From Thamnocephalis sphaerospora (Eukaryota > Zoopagomycota > Zoopagomycetes > Zoopagales > Sigmoideomycetaceae), in assembly GCA_003614735.1 (NCBI GenBank), contig KZ992482.1, positions 1 to 44,288 on the forward strand: a stretch of 44,288 bases of DNA. The letters run 5' to 3'. How positions within the stretch are numbered: position 1 is the first letter of the stretch; the number at the start of each line of letters is the position of its first letter. Shown here in pieces: positions 23,601 through 34,435 of the stretch. Both the position numbers and the translations under genes were made by a program. The notes beneath the pieces were generated by a model. It was given only the letters and a program-made list of their open reading frames with translations, was not told the DNA's origin and did no database searches.

Positions 23601-24559
23601 GTCTAGTCTAGCGCAATGTGGTGCTAACTGGCGCTATCTTTGCGACACACAGCCAAAGACCCGCAGACAGCGGCGTTTGCCGAGTTTGTGCGTGGTTCAG
23701 GCAAGTCAGAGGCAAGCGGCGACATGTCGTTTCTCGAGGAAGATGAGGGCAATTTGGATGAGGGTCCGGCCGGACCATTGGAGGCAGCACGCACACAGAC
23801 GAGCCGCGCTTCGGTGCAGCATCGTTCTCGACCTCCACCGCGTATTCTTCAGGTGGCGTTTTCGAGTAGATGTCGCTAGCATGCTCAAGTACTGATGCTA
23901 GCGTGATGATGGCACTGGGGCATGCTTTAGACATCAGACGATCTGCCACTGCTGAGCGATCCGCTCTCTGACGATGACAACGACTTTGGCGTGCTTGAGC
24001 TGCTAAACAAGAAGCGACAGGCAACAAGCAGCCGACCGTCGAGTACAAACACTGGCGAAGCACTGCATCACACAAGCATGCTGGTATGTCCTTTTGCGAC
24101 TGTCAAGTATACGCGTCGACTACAGTTCTAACCTGGATACTATAGAGTGGCCGTAACACTAGCAAATCTTCGTTTCTTGGTCACTCACCATCTAAGCGTC
24201 GCCGCTTCCTTGACGTGCTGGAACAAGACGGCGGCGGCAGCGGCAGCCGCGGTAGCGGTCACTTTGCTGTACGTCGGGGCGTCAACGCCAAACCGGCCAC
24301 CTTTAAATCGGCTGCAGCGTCAAGTGGTGGACAAAGCAAGGTAGGCCAGCGTTACTTTGTAGAGCGTATTCACACACACACACTGATATAATTGCTTTGG
24401 CTATAACAGTCTGGGAGCGCAGCCCAATTCGTACGTGTCCAGAAAACATCCTCGCGGTCTGAAGAAACGGATGGGCAGCGTGATGGCAATGCACGCTCGT
24501 CAGGCGATGCTCAAGCGCGCAGCAATCGACTGCTAAACCTCCTCTCCAAAGCATCGTAG
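20612..24559 (+). CDS. MRC1: Mrc1/Claspin replication-checkpoint mediator
   Basis: Fork-associated adaptor that links stalled replisomes to the checkpoint kinases. About 1,085 residues in eleven exons: 20612-20944, 21011-21214, 21294-21482, 21521-21602, 21681-21756, 21818-23272, 23343-23563, 23653-23852, 23931-24083, 24146-24340, 24410-24559. The protein is very acidic (runs of D/E at 22380-22560) with many S/T sites. The family core lies at about 23080-23690: FLDAEAEEEEDEWAGF, then DAADVSNLLRDITEGNLRRR, then a KDPQTAAFAEF stretch. The N-terminal segment TKKEELEMHRERQRLVR, followed across an intron by MRDFLKSIQEPE, also fits the family. The basic SPSKRRRFLD near the C-terminus is nuclear-localisation-like. 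Intron 3 is ambiguous (38 nt as given, or 20 nt retaining LDAYLQ). SQ/TQ sites occur but are not densely clustered. Confidence 0.85.
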
Positions 24560-24619
24560 CGCGTGGGCGAGTGTGGGCGTACGTAGTGTAACCCGTAATT
24601 CTCTGCTGCGTGCTGTTCC

Positions 24620-24625
24620 AATAAA
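24620..24625 (+). terminator. Poly(A) signal AATAAA after MRC1
   Basis: AATAAA about 60 bases past the MRC1 stop. Confidence 0.5.
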
Positions 24626-24969
24626 TAGCTGCGTTGTGGCATGTGCAACGTCTGTTGTTTCCATAACAACTACTTTCGACGGGTGGCACCGGACAGTCGC
24701 GCTCTTACTGCACAGCGCGGCGGTTGCGTCGGGCTACGCTTTCAGTGGAGATGACGTCGAATAGAGCCATTGGCGGCTGCCGCTGAGGCACCATCATGCC
24801 GGCCTTAAATTCAAAGTGCGGGCCAACACTCTGGTGCCCTTGCTTTCTACGGAGGTCGGTACATATTTGTATGTAAAGAAAAGGTCCAAGCGAGCGAGTA
24901 GCGTGAAGACAACGTAGCTGCCCACCTTATTCCACCCTCATCGCTGCATCCTACCCAGGCACACCTACC
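24626..24969. other. MRC1-SEC20 intergenic region
   Basis: Short tandem-gene gap. No gene or structured element was seen; it presumably carries the SEC20 promoter. Confidence 0.45.
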
Positions 24970-26086
24970 ATGCCAGACCACGCACAGTCAGCTCCACCTG
25001 ATGTGAGCGTACATGCTTCAAGGCACACACAGTTGGCCACGCTAGACCGCCAGGCGCTGGCCACCGAACAGCTGGTGAATGCGCTGCGTGGACCGGCAAC
25101 CAACACCCCAAACGATGGCCGGTCGGCAAGTCAGCTGGCTGACGAGCAGCGCACACTCGCCGAAGAAGCTCGCGTCAAGCTGCGGGAATTCGAACGTGCC
25201 ATCGAGGTAGGGTCCGGCGCAGCAGGACAAAGGTTGCGACGGTTTGCCATGCTGATGGCGGCAATACACGCCAGGATGCACGCGAAATAGCCGAAGAGCA
25301 GGAGCGCGAGCAGGATCGCGCAATCATGCTGCGTCAGGTGGAGCGCCATAGCGTCCATCGGAAACAGTAGGGCACGGTAGTGGTAGGGAGCGGCTGTACC
25401 ATGGCTAACAAGGGTGTTGTTTACACTGTAGGCTACAGGCAGGTCTGCGCAAGGCCACGCTGGCAGCCAAGCGACGCATGGATGCGCAGGCGAGGCTAGA
25501 TCGGGAGGCGCTCTTGAGCGGCGCGACAGTCAGCAGTAATCGCGTGCAGAGGTACGCGTGGTCTGACGGTTGCCGGCATCCCTGACCGCCCATGTTTACG
25601 TTGATCACAAAACAGCAATGACAAGGCCATTATCCGCGCGTCCAGTGCAGTGACGGACGGCCTGCGACGCACGACACAGCTGATGCAGCAGGAGGTGGAA
25701 AAGAGCGTGCTCAACGCGACGACGCTTGGTGAGTGACGCGACTTAAATGCGCCAACACTGATGGCTAACGGATTTGTCGCTGCGATATCTAATCGGTGCG
25801 CCACATAGACGAATCATCGCGTATGTTGCGCGCGGCACAGGGAGAGTATCGCGCACTGGACGGTGTGCTGCGTGCTTCTCGTCAGATACTTTCGCGCTTG
25901 GAACGTGGCGACTGGACCGATCGGCTGCTGATTCTTTTTGGTTTGCTGGTGTTCTGTCTGGTGGTGTTGCATATTGTGCGTCGACGCCTTTGGCTACCCA
26001 ACGTTGGCTGGATGTTTAGCTGGGTTTGGGGACCGCTACCGGACGACGAGGGTGTGCCGGCCGACAACCTGTTGCGTGATCTTTAA
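24970..26086 (+). CDS. SEC20: Sec20/BNIP1-type ER SNARE
   Basis: Q-SNARE of the ER that, with Ufe1 and Use1, receives COPI vesicles returning from the Golgi. Five exons: 24970-25206, 25275-25366, 25432-25551, 25616-25728, 25809-26086; 279 residues. The SNARE-like helix runs from IIRASSAVTDGLRRTTQLMQ through DESSRMLRAAQGEYRALDG to ILSRLERGDWTD. It is followed by one C-terminal membrane segment, LLILFGLLVFCLVVLHIV, and the basic RRRLW, matching the Sec20 tail architecture. The N-terminal 130 residues are coiled coil. Unusually, about 35 residues follow the membrane segment, with acidic PDDEGVPADN. No HDEL-type ER retrieval signal ends the chain, which finishes LLRDL. Confidence 0.88.
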
Positions 26087-26521
26087 TAGCGCCAGTTCTT
26101 GCATGCACTGCATTAAGCGACAATAAGCGTCTGCAGCGGCCCTATGCTGCGAAGCTGCCTATTTCTATACGCCATGCGCACTACTACTCTCTCTACATCC
26201 TGGCCATGTGCATACTCATTACTGTTTACGTGCCAATGAGGCGGGTCACTGCCTCTGCGCACATCTTCTGTTCTTATCATACCGCCTAGTATGCGATAGG
26301 AGTGAGCCGGACGATGCCACCAGCACACCACAGACGTTGCATGCTTCAGGAATAACGCGCTGCATCGCCGAGCCAGAGTACATGTACGCCTAAGCGCTGA
26401 TGGATACAGGATATTATGCTTGAACAATACAGAGTAAACGTGTTGGCATGTAGCTGCAAGCGCAAAAAATACGCCCCCGATCGCATATCAAGATGGCCGA
26501 ATCAACACCAACAGCAGTGCA
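26087..26521. other. Convergent 3' region (SEC20 / RXT3)
   Basis: The two genes meet tail to tail here. It contains only short open frames and no recognised element. Confidence 0.5.
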
Positions 26522-27578
26522 CTAAGCCTTCATAATACTGCATCTTGCTTCGCAGAATGCGCGCACCCGCCTTGAGCGCTGCTTTCGTCCCATGCCACGT
26601 CCATGCGCCTTACCAAGCTGTAATGACACATTAGCAAAAGACTGAGAGCCTCCTGTCCGTGCCTGTCGTACTCACCGGTAAACGCTCCACACTTTCAACC
26701 ACAAAACTAGCCCCATCATGGTGTGGCCAATCGCGGCTGCGTACGTAATTACGAACGGTGCCGGTGTACCGATTTAGGCGTGGCACTACACGCAGCGTCA
26801 CAACTAGGTCATAAGGCGGAAATTGATCCAGTATGCCACGCGACGGCCGCGACACTTCAGTCGGTGCTGCTTCCGTGTCCATGTGCCACTGCTGCTGCTG
26901 AAGGAGTGGGTGTGGCGATGGCGGCGTGTAATGGCCTGCATGAATGATCACTGTGCAAGATGCTCATCAGCACGCCAGCGCTACAACATCCTCCCGGCAA
27001 CTATTCCTCACCTGCTACTACATCCGAGTCGTCTGTGTACACATCTGTGCCCCAGAGTCGTCGCTGACGCACCGATGGATTGGTGTAGGTGAGCCATGCA
27101 CTGGGCACCCGTACCGCGAGGCGGGCATGCTCATGGCCTATCATGGCGCACAGTAGCCGGCCCGGCACGTATTCTTCAAAGCCTGTCCTCCGTCGTTGCA
27201 TGATGCAGTCATCACTCCAGGTGTTAGGCATACTCTGCGCAGACCCGCCATCATGCTGCGCCCGCACCACTTGCCCAAATGTTCGCGACTAGGCGGCTGG
27301 TCCAGTCCAAGATTGGGATTATTCTTCACCACAACAAAGGCACCATTAGCCGCGGCCGCAGCAGCGTCAGGCGTAGACTCGGCAGCAGTAGCTGTCGGTG
27401 CAGCCTCGGCTACCGCATTTGCTGTCGCCGCTCCAGCAGCCGGTCCCGTGTTTGATTCCGAGACCGGAGCTGGCGTCTCCGCGGTTGGCACCTCGCCAGC
27501 GGATTTTGCCGACTCTTCTACTGCTTCAGGCACCGGCGCAGTGTCCGCAGCGCGAGCGGCGGCTGTAGGTTCGTCCAT
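26522..27578 (-). CDS. RXT3: Rxt3-like subunit of the Rpd3L histone deacetylase complex
   Basis: Nuclear protein of the large Rpd3/Sin3 deacetylase complex. Four exons on the minus strand: 27578-27245, 27182-27012, 26950-26676, 26617-26522; 291 residues. An Ala/Pro/Glu-rich N-terminus of about 100 residues leads into the Rxt3 domain. Its hallmark LWGTDVYTDDSDVVA is split from VIIHAGHY by intron 2. PPYDLVVTLRVVP, then TVRNYVRSRDW and HDGASFVVESVERLP follow. The final exon supplies LGKAHGRGMGRKQRSRR, the usual basic end of the domain. An upstream in-frame ATG at 27737 would add 53 residues. It is head-to-head with the adenylate kinase gene. Confidence 0.85.
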
Positions 27579-28248
27579 GACGTCTCTGCAGATGACGGTG
27601 GGAAGGGCGATGTAAACTAAACAAGCGCCAGTGACGGTGCTAGAGCCAGTGACGCCCTCCGTGCTTGTCGAAATCGGATTGGACAACGCCGAGTCAGTCT
27701 GAGTCGCTTCTGTCAGCCCATCTCGCCTTCTCGGCATTCCGGTCTACCGCCTAGCCGTTCTTTCCCGTTCTCTCTGTAAGCACTGCCTGCTGCTGCGTCT
27801 GCTCCAACTTGGCCGGTTCTTACTGTTGCGCCTTCCCCTGCGTACGTCTCCTGCCTCGTCCACACGCCCCTTCCCTTCATCACTCCTGACTGCCACGCCC
27901 GACCCGGCAGTCTCCTTTGCCTTCATTCCTGCGCCTACCGTTGCGTTTTCCTGTGTCTGCTACCACTGCCGCTGTGCACCACGCCCGCACCACTTTGGAT
28001 TGCTCTTTTCGCCCGACACAGCTCTCTATACTCGTCGACTGCCGCCCATCGGCTGTACATTTCCCCCGCCTTTCTGCCGCTTGTGCCTGCTCAACTCCAC
28101 CTGCCAACACACGTGTGGCTTTCTATTTTTTAACGCTTGAACAATTTCGTGCGTCTTTGGATTAACTAGTCCTCCCACGCGTTCCCTATCAACCGCCCTA
28201 CACCCTCCCGCTCCTCCCCGCGGTATATCCACACGTTTCAATACGGCC
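27579..28248. promoter_or_regulatory. Divergent promoter, RXT3 / adenylate kinase
   Basis: 670 bases separate the two start codons. The plus strand is strongly pyrimidine-rich from about 27740 to 28240 (runs of CCTTTGCC, CTCCTCCCC), typical of the leaders in this window. I see no TATA box close to either start. The open frames at 27826-28140 are compositional. Confidence 0.5.
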
Positions 28249-29278
28249 ATGTCTGCCACCATCTTCCAGCGCCTTGCCCTTGCCCGTCCGGCCATGACGC
28301 GCACCGCACCGGCGGCAATTGCACCGTTCCGGGTCCGCCGTGCGCTGCACACCGCTCCGCCCAACGCTGCACGTGCACGCGAGGCCGAGCAGCCCAACGG
28401 CCACAATGTCGCGTCTGTGCTACCGTCTGCGGGCCAGCTGCGTATGCTGCTTATTGGCGCTCCGGTAAGTGACCATCACACGTCAGTCCGCTGCACGTGC
28501 TTGTGTAACTAACTGCTACTGGCTATTTCGCGGCATATAGGGAGCGGGCAAAGGCACACAGTCGGCACGCCTGCAACGCGACTATGGCTTTGCAGCACTG
28601 TCCAGCGGCGATCTGCTTCGCCGCCATGTTGCTCAAAACACGCCAGTAGGCCGGCAAGCGGCCGATTTTATGTCTCGCGGCGAGCTAGTGCCCGACTCGC
28701 TCATGATTCGCCTGCTTGTGACCGAGCTGGCAAGCATGCAGGAAGAGCAGGACAGCGCTGGCGCTGTGCCTAACGGGGCCGGTTGGCTATTGGACGGCTT
28801 TCCTCGCAACCGCGTCCAGGCCGAGTCGCTTGACAAGACGCTCGCTGCCGGAGAAAGCCCGCTCAACCTGGTGGTGAGCCTGAACGTGCCAGACGAAGTG
28901 ATCCTGGAGCGGATCCTTTCGCGCTGGGTGCACGCGCCGTCTGGCCGTGTATACAACCTTGGCTACAACCCGCCGCTTCGTTCTGGCCTCGATGACGTGA
29001 CTGGAGAACCGTTGACGCAACGCCCTGACGATAACGCCGATGTGTTCCGGGCACGCATGCGTGCCTTCCGCGAGACCACCGAACCGCTTCTAGAGCATTA
29101 CGAGCGCCAGGGTGTGCTTGTCAAACTGCATGGAGAGACTTCGGACGTCATCTACGACCAGCTGCGCCAGGTGCTGGCCGAATGGGAACCGACTGACCTG
29201 GCTGCGCCCACAGTCTCCGCCCCCGTGATGGATCCTGCTCTATCGCATATGCATGCCAGCACAAGCTTCTCCGGCTAG
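28249..29278 (+). CDS. ADK2: Mitochondrial adenylate kinase, GTP:AMP phosphotransferase (AK3/Adk2 type)
   Basis: Transfers phosphate between a nucleoside triphosphate (GTP in AK3 enzymes) and AMP in the mitochondrial matrix. Two exons: 28249-28464 and 28541-29278; 317 residues. About 50 N-terminal residues are rich in Arg, Ala and Ser and lack acids until later, as in a mitochondrial presequence. The P-loop GAPGAGKGT is split by the intron after GAP. Next come SSGDLLRRHV (AMP-binding), GWLLDGFPRN, and a LID with RWVHAPSGRVYN, NPP and DDVTGEPLTQRPDDN. The LID lacks the four zinc cysteines of bacterial enzymes, as is normal for AK3. The last 35 residues are a Ser/Ala-rich extension beyond the usual end. 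Confidence 0.92.
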
Positions 29279-29985
29279 ACGGACCAGCACCATACTGTGC
29301 TCACTCGCCTACGCGTCTGCGTCTAATGAGATGACCGCACGCGCGATATATAGAGGCGAGCGCTGAAAGCAAAAAGGCACTGTGCTCGTTCATATTTTCG
29401 TCTGTTTCTTTACCATGGACACCGCGACCTGACACCAATGCTGTACCATTCGCTACTGGCGCACCCCTTCATTGATGTACGCACCAACGCCACCTTCCTT
29501 TCTCGCACCAACACCTTCACCTGCATGCAAGCCAGTTCGCAGCGTCTTGTTGTGTGACTTACCGCGCCTGCTTTATAAAACCCCTTCGCACTCTTATGTG
29601 TTGGCCCTACTAGTGTCTATGCGCGCGCAGTCTAACCGGTACCTGCACGCACTGCCGGTAGCCCATGGACCACACATGTATTCCCTATCACATCCATCAA
29701 GCTGTGCGCCGTGCGATGGCACACGTCAGCAACCAGCAAGACCACGTCAGCAGTCGCAATAGCTACAGTCGCACAGTTTTCCGGGCTCATGGCTATTGCT
29801 ACGACTACTGCCAATGCCACACGTCAGCGAGAGCACGTCAGCAGTGATGCGGATGCTAGTTGAGCTTGCGCACGCGTCGGCGACAGCAGGCCATTTAAGC
29901 TCGTGGGCTCTTTTGCCTGAACACATTTCGCCTGCACCCATCGCCCACACCCATCTTCGCCAAGTAGCCACCGCTCCAGTCGAAT
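29279..29985. promoter_or_regulatory. Upstream region of the NmrA-like gene
   Basis: The 700-bp interval holds a TATATA at about 29345, a TATAAAA at 29574-29580 and the ACGTCAGC cluster described separately. Open frames at 29472-29762 are unsupported. Confidence 0.45.
29723..29842 (+). promoter_or_regulatory. Cluster of four ACGTCAGC sites (bZIP-like)
   Basis: Exact ACGTCAGC occurs at 29723-29730, 29744-29751, 29821-29828 and 29835-29842, each preceded by C. ACGTCA/TGACGT is the core recognised by many CREB/ATF-type bZIP factors. The nearest copy lies about 145 bases before the ATG at 29986. The repetition is seen directly; the factor is inferred. Confidence 0.5.
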
Positions 29986-30864
29986 ATGACGCGCATTAAC
30001 GTTCTAGTTGCCGGCGGCACTGGATATCTGGGCTATAAACTCGTCAATGCACTGCTCGACGATGGCGCCTACAGCGTTGCGGTACTTGCACGCGTCGGCA
30101 CACGGGGCGAAAATCTTGAAAACATCAAGAAGCGCAACATCCGCCTGATTACTGTCGACTATGGAAATCACGCTGAGCTGGTGCAGGCAATGCAAGGCAT
30201 CGACATTGTCGCGAGCATGGTCGACTACCACGCCGTTGGAGAACCGCAGTTTGCGCTCATCCGCGCGGCCAAGGCTGCCGGTGTTCGTCGCTTCGTGCCT
30301 TCGGACTTTTCCAGCAATGTAGACACTATGCAACGCATGATCCACGACGATCCAGCAGCATTGGAGCGCCTGATCAATGAGGTTGGCATCGAGTATACGC
30401 GGTACTTTGTCGGCTTCAGCTATGCCTACCTGTTCTCGCCTTTTATGGGCATTGATTTGGAGAACAAGGCGTTCAGAATCATAGGCGACGGCAGCGCGGC
30501 CGTTTCCATCATCTACAGCGATGACATTGCCAAGTACATTGCTGCCTCGCTCAAGGATCCACGCAGCCGCAATGCCCATCTCTATATTGAGTCGGCCACG
30601 ATAACCATCAATCAGTTTATTGCCACGGTGGAGAAGATACTCGATATCAAGCTGACAGTTGCGACTGAACCAGTTGGCCATGCCAAGGTTGATCCAGCAT
30701 CCCCCAACGCGCTTCAAGAGGGCCATTTGATTAGCTATCTCACAATGCTAGGCACGGGCAAGCTGCAAAATCCACGCCAGGATAACAAACTGTTCCCGTC
30801 GGTGAGCACCCTCAGTCTGGAGGAATTCCTACGCACGCGTATGGATGAGGTTTTGATGGAGTAA
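29986..30864 (+). CDS. NmrA/isoflavone-reductase-like NAD(P)-binding protein
   Basis: Atypical short-chain dehydrogenase family protein; members either reduce aromatic or terpenoid substrates or sense NADP, as NmrA does. It is intronless and encodes 292 residues. The N-terminal Rossmann motif INVLVAGGTGYLGYKLV gives the GxxGxxG turn, and AVLAR follows the second strand at the position that reads NADP phosphate. RRFVPSDFSSN is the family signature after the central strand. VSIIYSDDIAKYIAASL is the conserved NmrA strand-helix. A catalytic Tyr-x-x-x-Lys is not evident, so a redox-sensing role is as likely as catalysis. Its ATG is preceded by CGAAT. An AATAAA lies 17 bases past the stop. Confidence 0.87.
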   Translation: MTRINVLVAGGTGYLGYKLVNALLDDGAYSVAVLARVGTRGENLENIKKRNIRLITVDYGNHAELVQAMQGIDIVASMVDYHAVGEPQFALIRAAKAAGVRRFVPSDFSSNVDTMQRMIHDDPAALERLINEVGIEYTRYFVGFSYAYLFSPFMGIDLENKAFRIIGDGSAAVSIIYSDDIAKYIAASLKDPRSRNAHLYIESATITINQFIATVEKILDIKLTVATEPVGHAKVDPASPNALQEGHLISYLTMLGTGKLQNPRQDNKLFPSVSTLSLEEFLRTRMDEVLME

Positions 30865-30880
30865 TCGCATACGATGGAAT

Positions 30881-30886
30881 AATAAA
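30881..30886 (+). terminator. Poly(A) signal AATAAA after NmrA-like gene
   Basis: AATAAA 17 bases past the stop codon. Confidence 0.6.
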
Positions 30887-31125
30887 GCAGTGGCAAAATG
30901 CCCGACTCGCTACAAAGACCTTTATTCTCGGTGTTTTTTTGAATTGCGCTGGAGTAATGCTAGACAAATGACTCCGGCTGGGTGCGCCAAGTAGCCTGGA
31001 AAACGTTCGCAATGCTGTAGCCTTTTCAAGGATCATGCGTACGTATGGTTGCCGCATGTGCGCCAGTAGAAATTTAATCAAGTGACCTACGGTCTATAGA
31101 TATTCAGTAGACAAATACTGCCGCT

Positions 31126-34100
31126 TTACAGCAAATCCATCCGCTGATTCTGCTGAATGTCGTAGTGGGTGTGTGCGAGCGAGCGGTCCGAGCTAATGGA
31201 TATGATGCTCGACCGTGTTGGATGGAAAAGCACCTGAGAAATGCGCTTGTCTAATGGCAGATGTAAGTACACACACATACACACACACACACACAATCAC
31301 TCATCAAATGGCAACAAAGCACAATACACTGACCATGGAATCTAAACGACTGACACGGCCGTGCGCTTGCATTAACATAACGCGTATCCCTGCCCGATCA
31401 ATATTAGTATTGTAACGAGACTTGCGCACAACTCAACACATTTGCCTACCATATGCTAATCTGCGGCTCCTCTTGCTGTCCGCATGCGACCAAGTAGCCG
31501 TTTGCGTGACAGGACGGCGCAATGTACCGACTAAGGCGATTTCGCTGTAGAAACCCAAACTGCAGCACATTGTCTTCGGGTGCGCGTGCGTCATACAGCA
31601 TCAGCTGCTTGTCAAAACTGCTGAATCTAAAAAACGACAGCGTATATCAGACTGTAAATGCATGCGCCACATACACGATGCTTTTGTGCGAAGCACATAC
31701 GTTACTAGCATCAGATTGCTGTCAACTGGATTCTGATGCAAGTGGGCAATCTGATGTCATACGCATAAGCCGAAATATACTACGCTGACCGCATCACCTG
31801 TCACTTACCCGATCAGCAAACTTGCGCTGATGTATGCAGCGCTGCTGCTGCAAATCCCACGAAATAATTCTACTGTCAGCACCACCGGAATAGAGCGTGT
31901 TGCTGCCACTCCGACATAGTAGAGCGTACACCGCTGAGCTGTGTAGCGTATGCACACAGCGGACTGCTCGCAGGTGTGCATTTCCGCCTAGTTTGCTTGG
32001 CTTTTGCAGCTGCCAAAGAGCCTGCATTGCATGTTGCATCATCAGTCAGATGCAGTGTGACAGTTAGCACGTAGCCACACTTACAACGCGCTTGTCGTTG
32101 CCTGCAGTTGCAAGAGAGAAAGATGTTTCGTTGGACACCAATGGTGCAACTACATTGATACCGTCGGCGTGTGGTCTTCCTAGTAGATGTTGAACTCGAG
32201 ATGTCACATTGTCCTAACAACACCGTTTCAGGCACTACTCGTCAGAGGCTTTTGGATGTTCACTGCGGCATCTACTGTGAACATACCTTTCGCAGCGAAG
32301 TCATGTGCAACAACGATAGCTGATGGACGACAGGCGGATCGCGTGGTGGTGCAGCTACAGCAAGTATGTCTCTGGTGACCCAAGCCATGTCTTCTACCCA
32401 GGGTTTTTCCAGATCGCGTTCTGCCACTACGTGGAGTGGGCTTGTGTTGGGCAACAGTGAAGTGTAAGTGACACGTCTTTACAGCTCTACACGCAATCTC
32501 CAAGCCACTACGTACGATGGATTGTCGCAATCCCAGAAGCGAATGCACCTACGTATTACGCATGTAGCCATTAGCGTCAGTCAACAGGATGTATTACCGT
32601 AACATCCGCCACTTTGTCGAACGCTAATCGACGGCTCCTTACCCATCCAGAGCGCTAGCGAACAAGTAATCGCCAGCCCAAGGAGATGTCAGCCATAGAT
32701 TGCAGCAAATTTCTGCGTACATACACGCTGCACCCACCTTCCCACTAGCAGATTGTCAAGGGCCCCACCAGTCGCACCACACTCTGGATGCAGCAGGATG
32801 CTGCGCGGTTTGCGCAGAAACGCATTCTTCCAATAGGTTGATCGTGCGCCAGAGAGAACATCTATATGATTCTGGCTTGCAACCGGAAAAGCATAGCTGC
32901 TATTTCTCGCTTGAACAGAAATGGTGGAAATTGGTGCGGCTACTGTGTTTGCGGCTGGTACAGTTGTCGCTGCCGCCTTTTTCTCCGGTTCAATCTCCTC
33001 GCGACGAAGCGCGTAGGCATGCGGCAGTCGCTCGGCGACTACACGCGATGGCGATACCGGCTCATTTTTTACAGCATACCCACCATCTGCTTGCTGCTCT
33101 GGTCCTTTTGTCGCGTGTTGATCCGCCGGCCCGCCCGTGGTTAGGACTCTATGTAACGCCGTCGTACCATATGGCGGCATGAGATCTGGTGGGTTTGTGC
33201 TTAGCTGCCGGCCGTAGCGCTCAATCTGCCGCGTGATCAGCTGCATTTTCTTGGATATCCGTCGTAGCTGAGTGGACATTGCCTGCTGTGAGCCACCCTG
33301 TCGACTAGAACACGACCTGCGCTACTCTGCACCTACTTTACCCGAGCATGCAGCAAACTTTGCCCGCTGCCTTTCCAGCTTCGGGACGCCGAGGCATATC
33401 GTTAGCGTCGTGTGTACTGCACCAGCACTACAACAATGCCTCCAGTAACAGCATGCAGCGTACCTGCCAGGCCAGTTCTCGGACATTGTCTGTGATAGAT
33501 AGCTGCATCGAAGCCGAATTTACCGTATCGCTCTCACGCGCGCCAAATTGGCGTTTGCGGGGCCGTTTGCTAACTCTGTTCGCAGCAGAGGCAGCAGATT
33601 TAGATAGTATCTGGTCGTCCGACGTAGACGAAGACGAAGCGGATGACGTTGAGCTGAGTGCTGAGGCATCCGACAATGCACTCGATGCACTCGAATCGGA
33701 ATCGGCCCCGCTATCTGCTGTCTGTTCCTGGAGCGGATCATGTGTATTATCTTGTAGCATCTAAGTTGAGCGATTGTACCAGCCTCTTAGTCCAGGCCAA
33801 CGCTGTGGTCTTAATAGTCCCGGCGTTTACTTACTGGTAAATTCAGCGGACCGTTTCTACGATTTATGCAACGCTTTCTTTTTGAAGCGCGACCGCTCTG
33901 CTTAGCAAGCGTTTGTGGCGCAGACGCGCTGGCTGTCACACACTGGTCGGTTGTCGTAGCCGCTGCACGACGTGCATTCTGCCCATGACTGCCAGCCGGC
34001 GTCCATGAAGACGCTATGTCCTCATTGGTCGGTGACTCTGGACATAAGGGCAGCTCGGGCTCCTCTGCCGCGGCCGGCCGGTCAGAAACGCCTAGACTAG

Positions 34101-34269
34101 GGCGCAGCAGCGAGGTAGAAAAGTCAAACTGTAACGACTGACGACTGCTCGTCCGTGCTGGTGACGGGCCGGCTGCCACGCGCGGTATCGCAATGGGTAC
34201 TGCGCCAGGCTGGGAAACACCAGTGCGGCGAGCAGATTGCCGGCGGGCACCCGCTGCAGAGTCTGTCAT
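31126..34269 (-). CDS. WD40-repeat protein with disordered, coiled-coil N-terminus
   Basis: I recognise the WD40 propeller but not the family. Twelve exons: 34269-33835, 33760-33464, 33378-33337, 33297-32778, 32712-32643, 32548-32493, 32426-32287, 32213-32085, 32021-31798, 31626-31450, 31365-31334, 31250-31126; 748 residues, all joins in phase. Residues 1-245 are Ser/Ala/Pro-rich with nuclear-localisation-like patches (ASKRKRC, SKRPRKRQ). A coiled coil follows (VRELAWQLERQRAKF, RRISKKMQLITRQIERYG). Repeats include DYLFASALDGCIRFWD, FSLATAGNDKRVALWQ, TLYSGGADSRIISWD and FSSFDKQLMLYD. The join of exons 3 and 4 is the weak point: the WD40 part could be a separate gene starting at 33279 (484 residues), with a small nuclear protein upstream. 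A link to CENP-Q-type kinetochore coils is suggested only by the LAWQLERQ stretch. Confidence 0.6.
31269..31295. repeat. (CA)n microsatellite inside an intron
   Basis: Imperfect CA tract within the last intron of the WD40 gene. Confidence 0.75.
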
Positions 34270-34435
34270 GTTTCGCGCAGCGTCGCGTGGCGCAAGAGTC
34301 GAAAGCAAAAAAGGTGACAGTCCTGCCAATCGGAACTGCCGACAGTGCAGCAAATACTAAAGACTTAACTTCGCACACACTTGGAAGGCCCATGCGCCAT
34401 TTACTAGGTTCTTAGCAAGCCGGAAACGCGCTAAT

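Noticed and set aside
27196-27615. Alanine-rich plus-strand frame opposite RXT3
   Set aside because: It is antisense to the Ala/Pro-rich N-terminus of RXT3, whose minus-strand exons carry a recognised domain.
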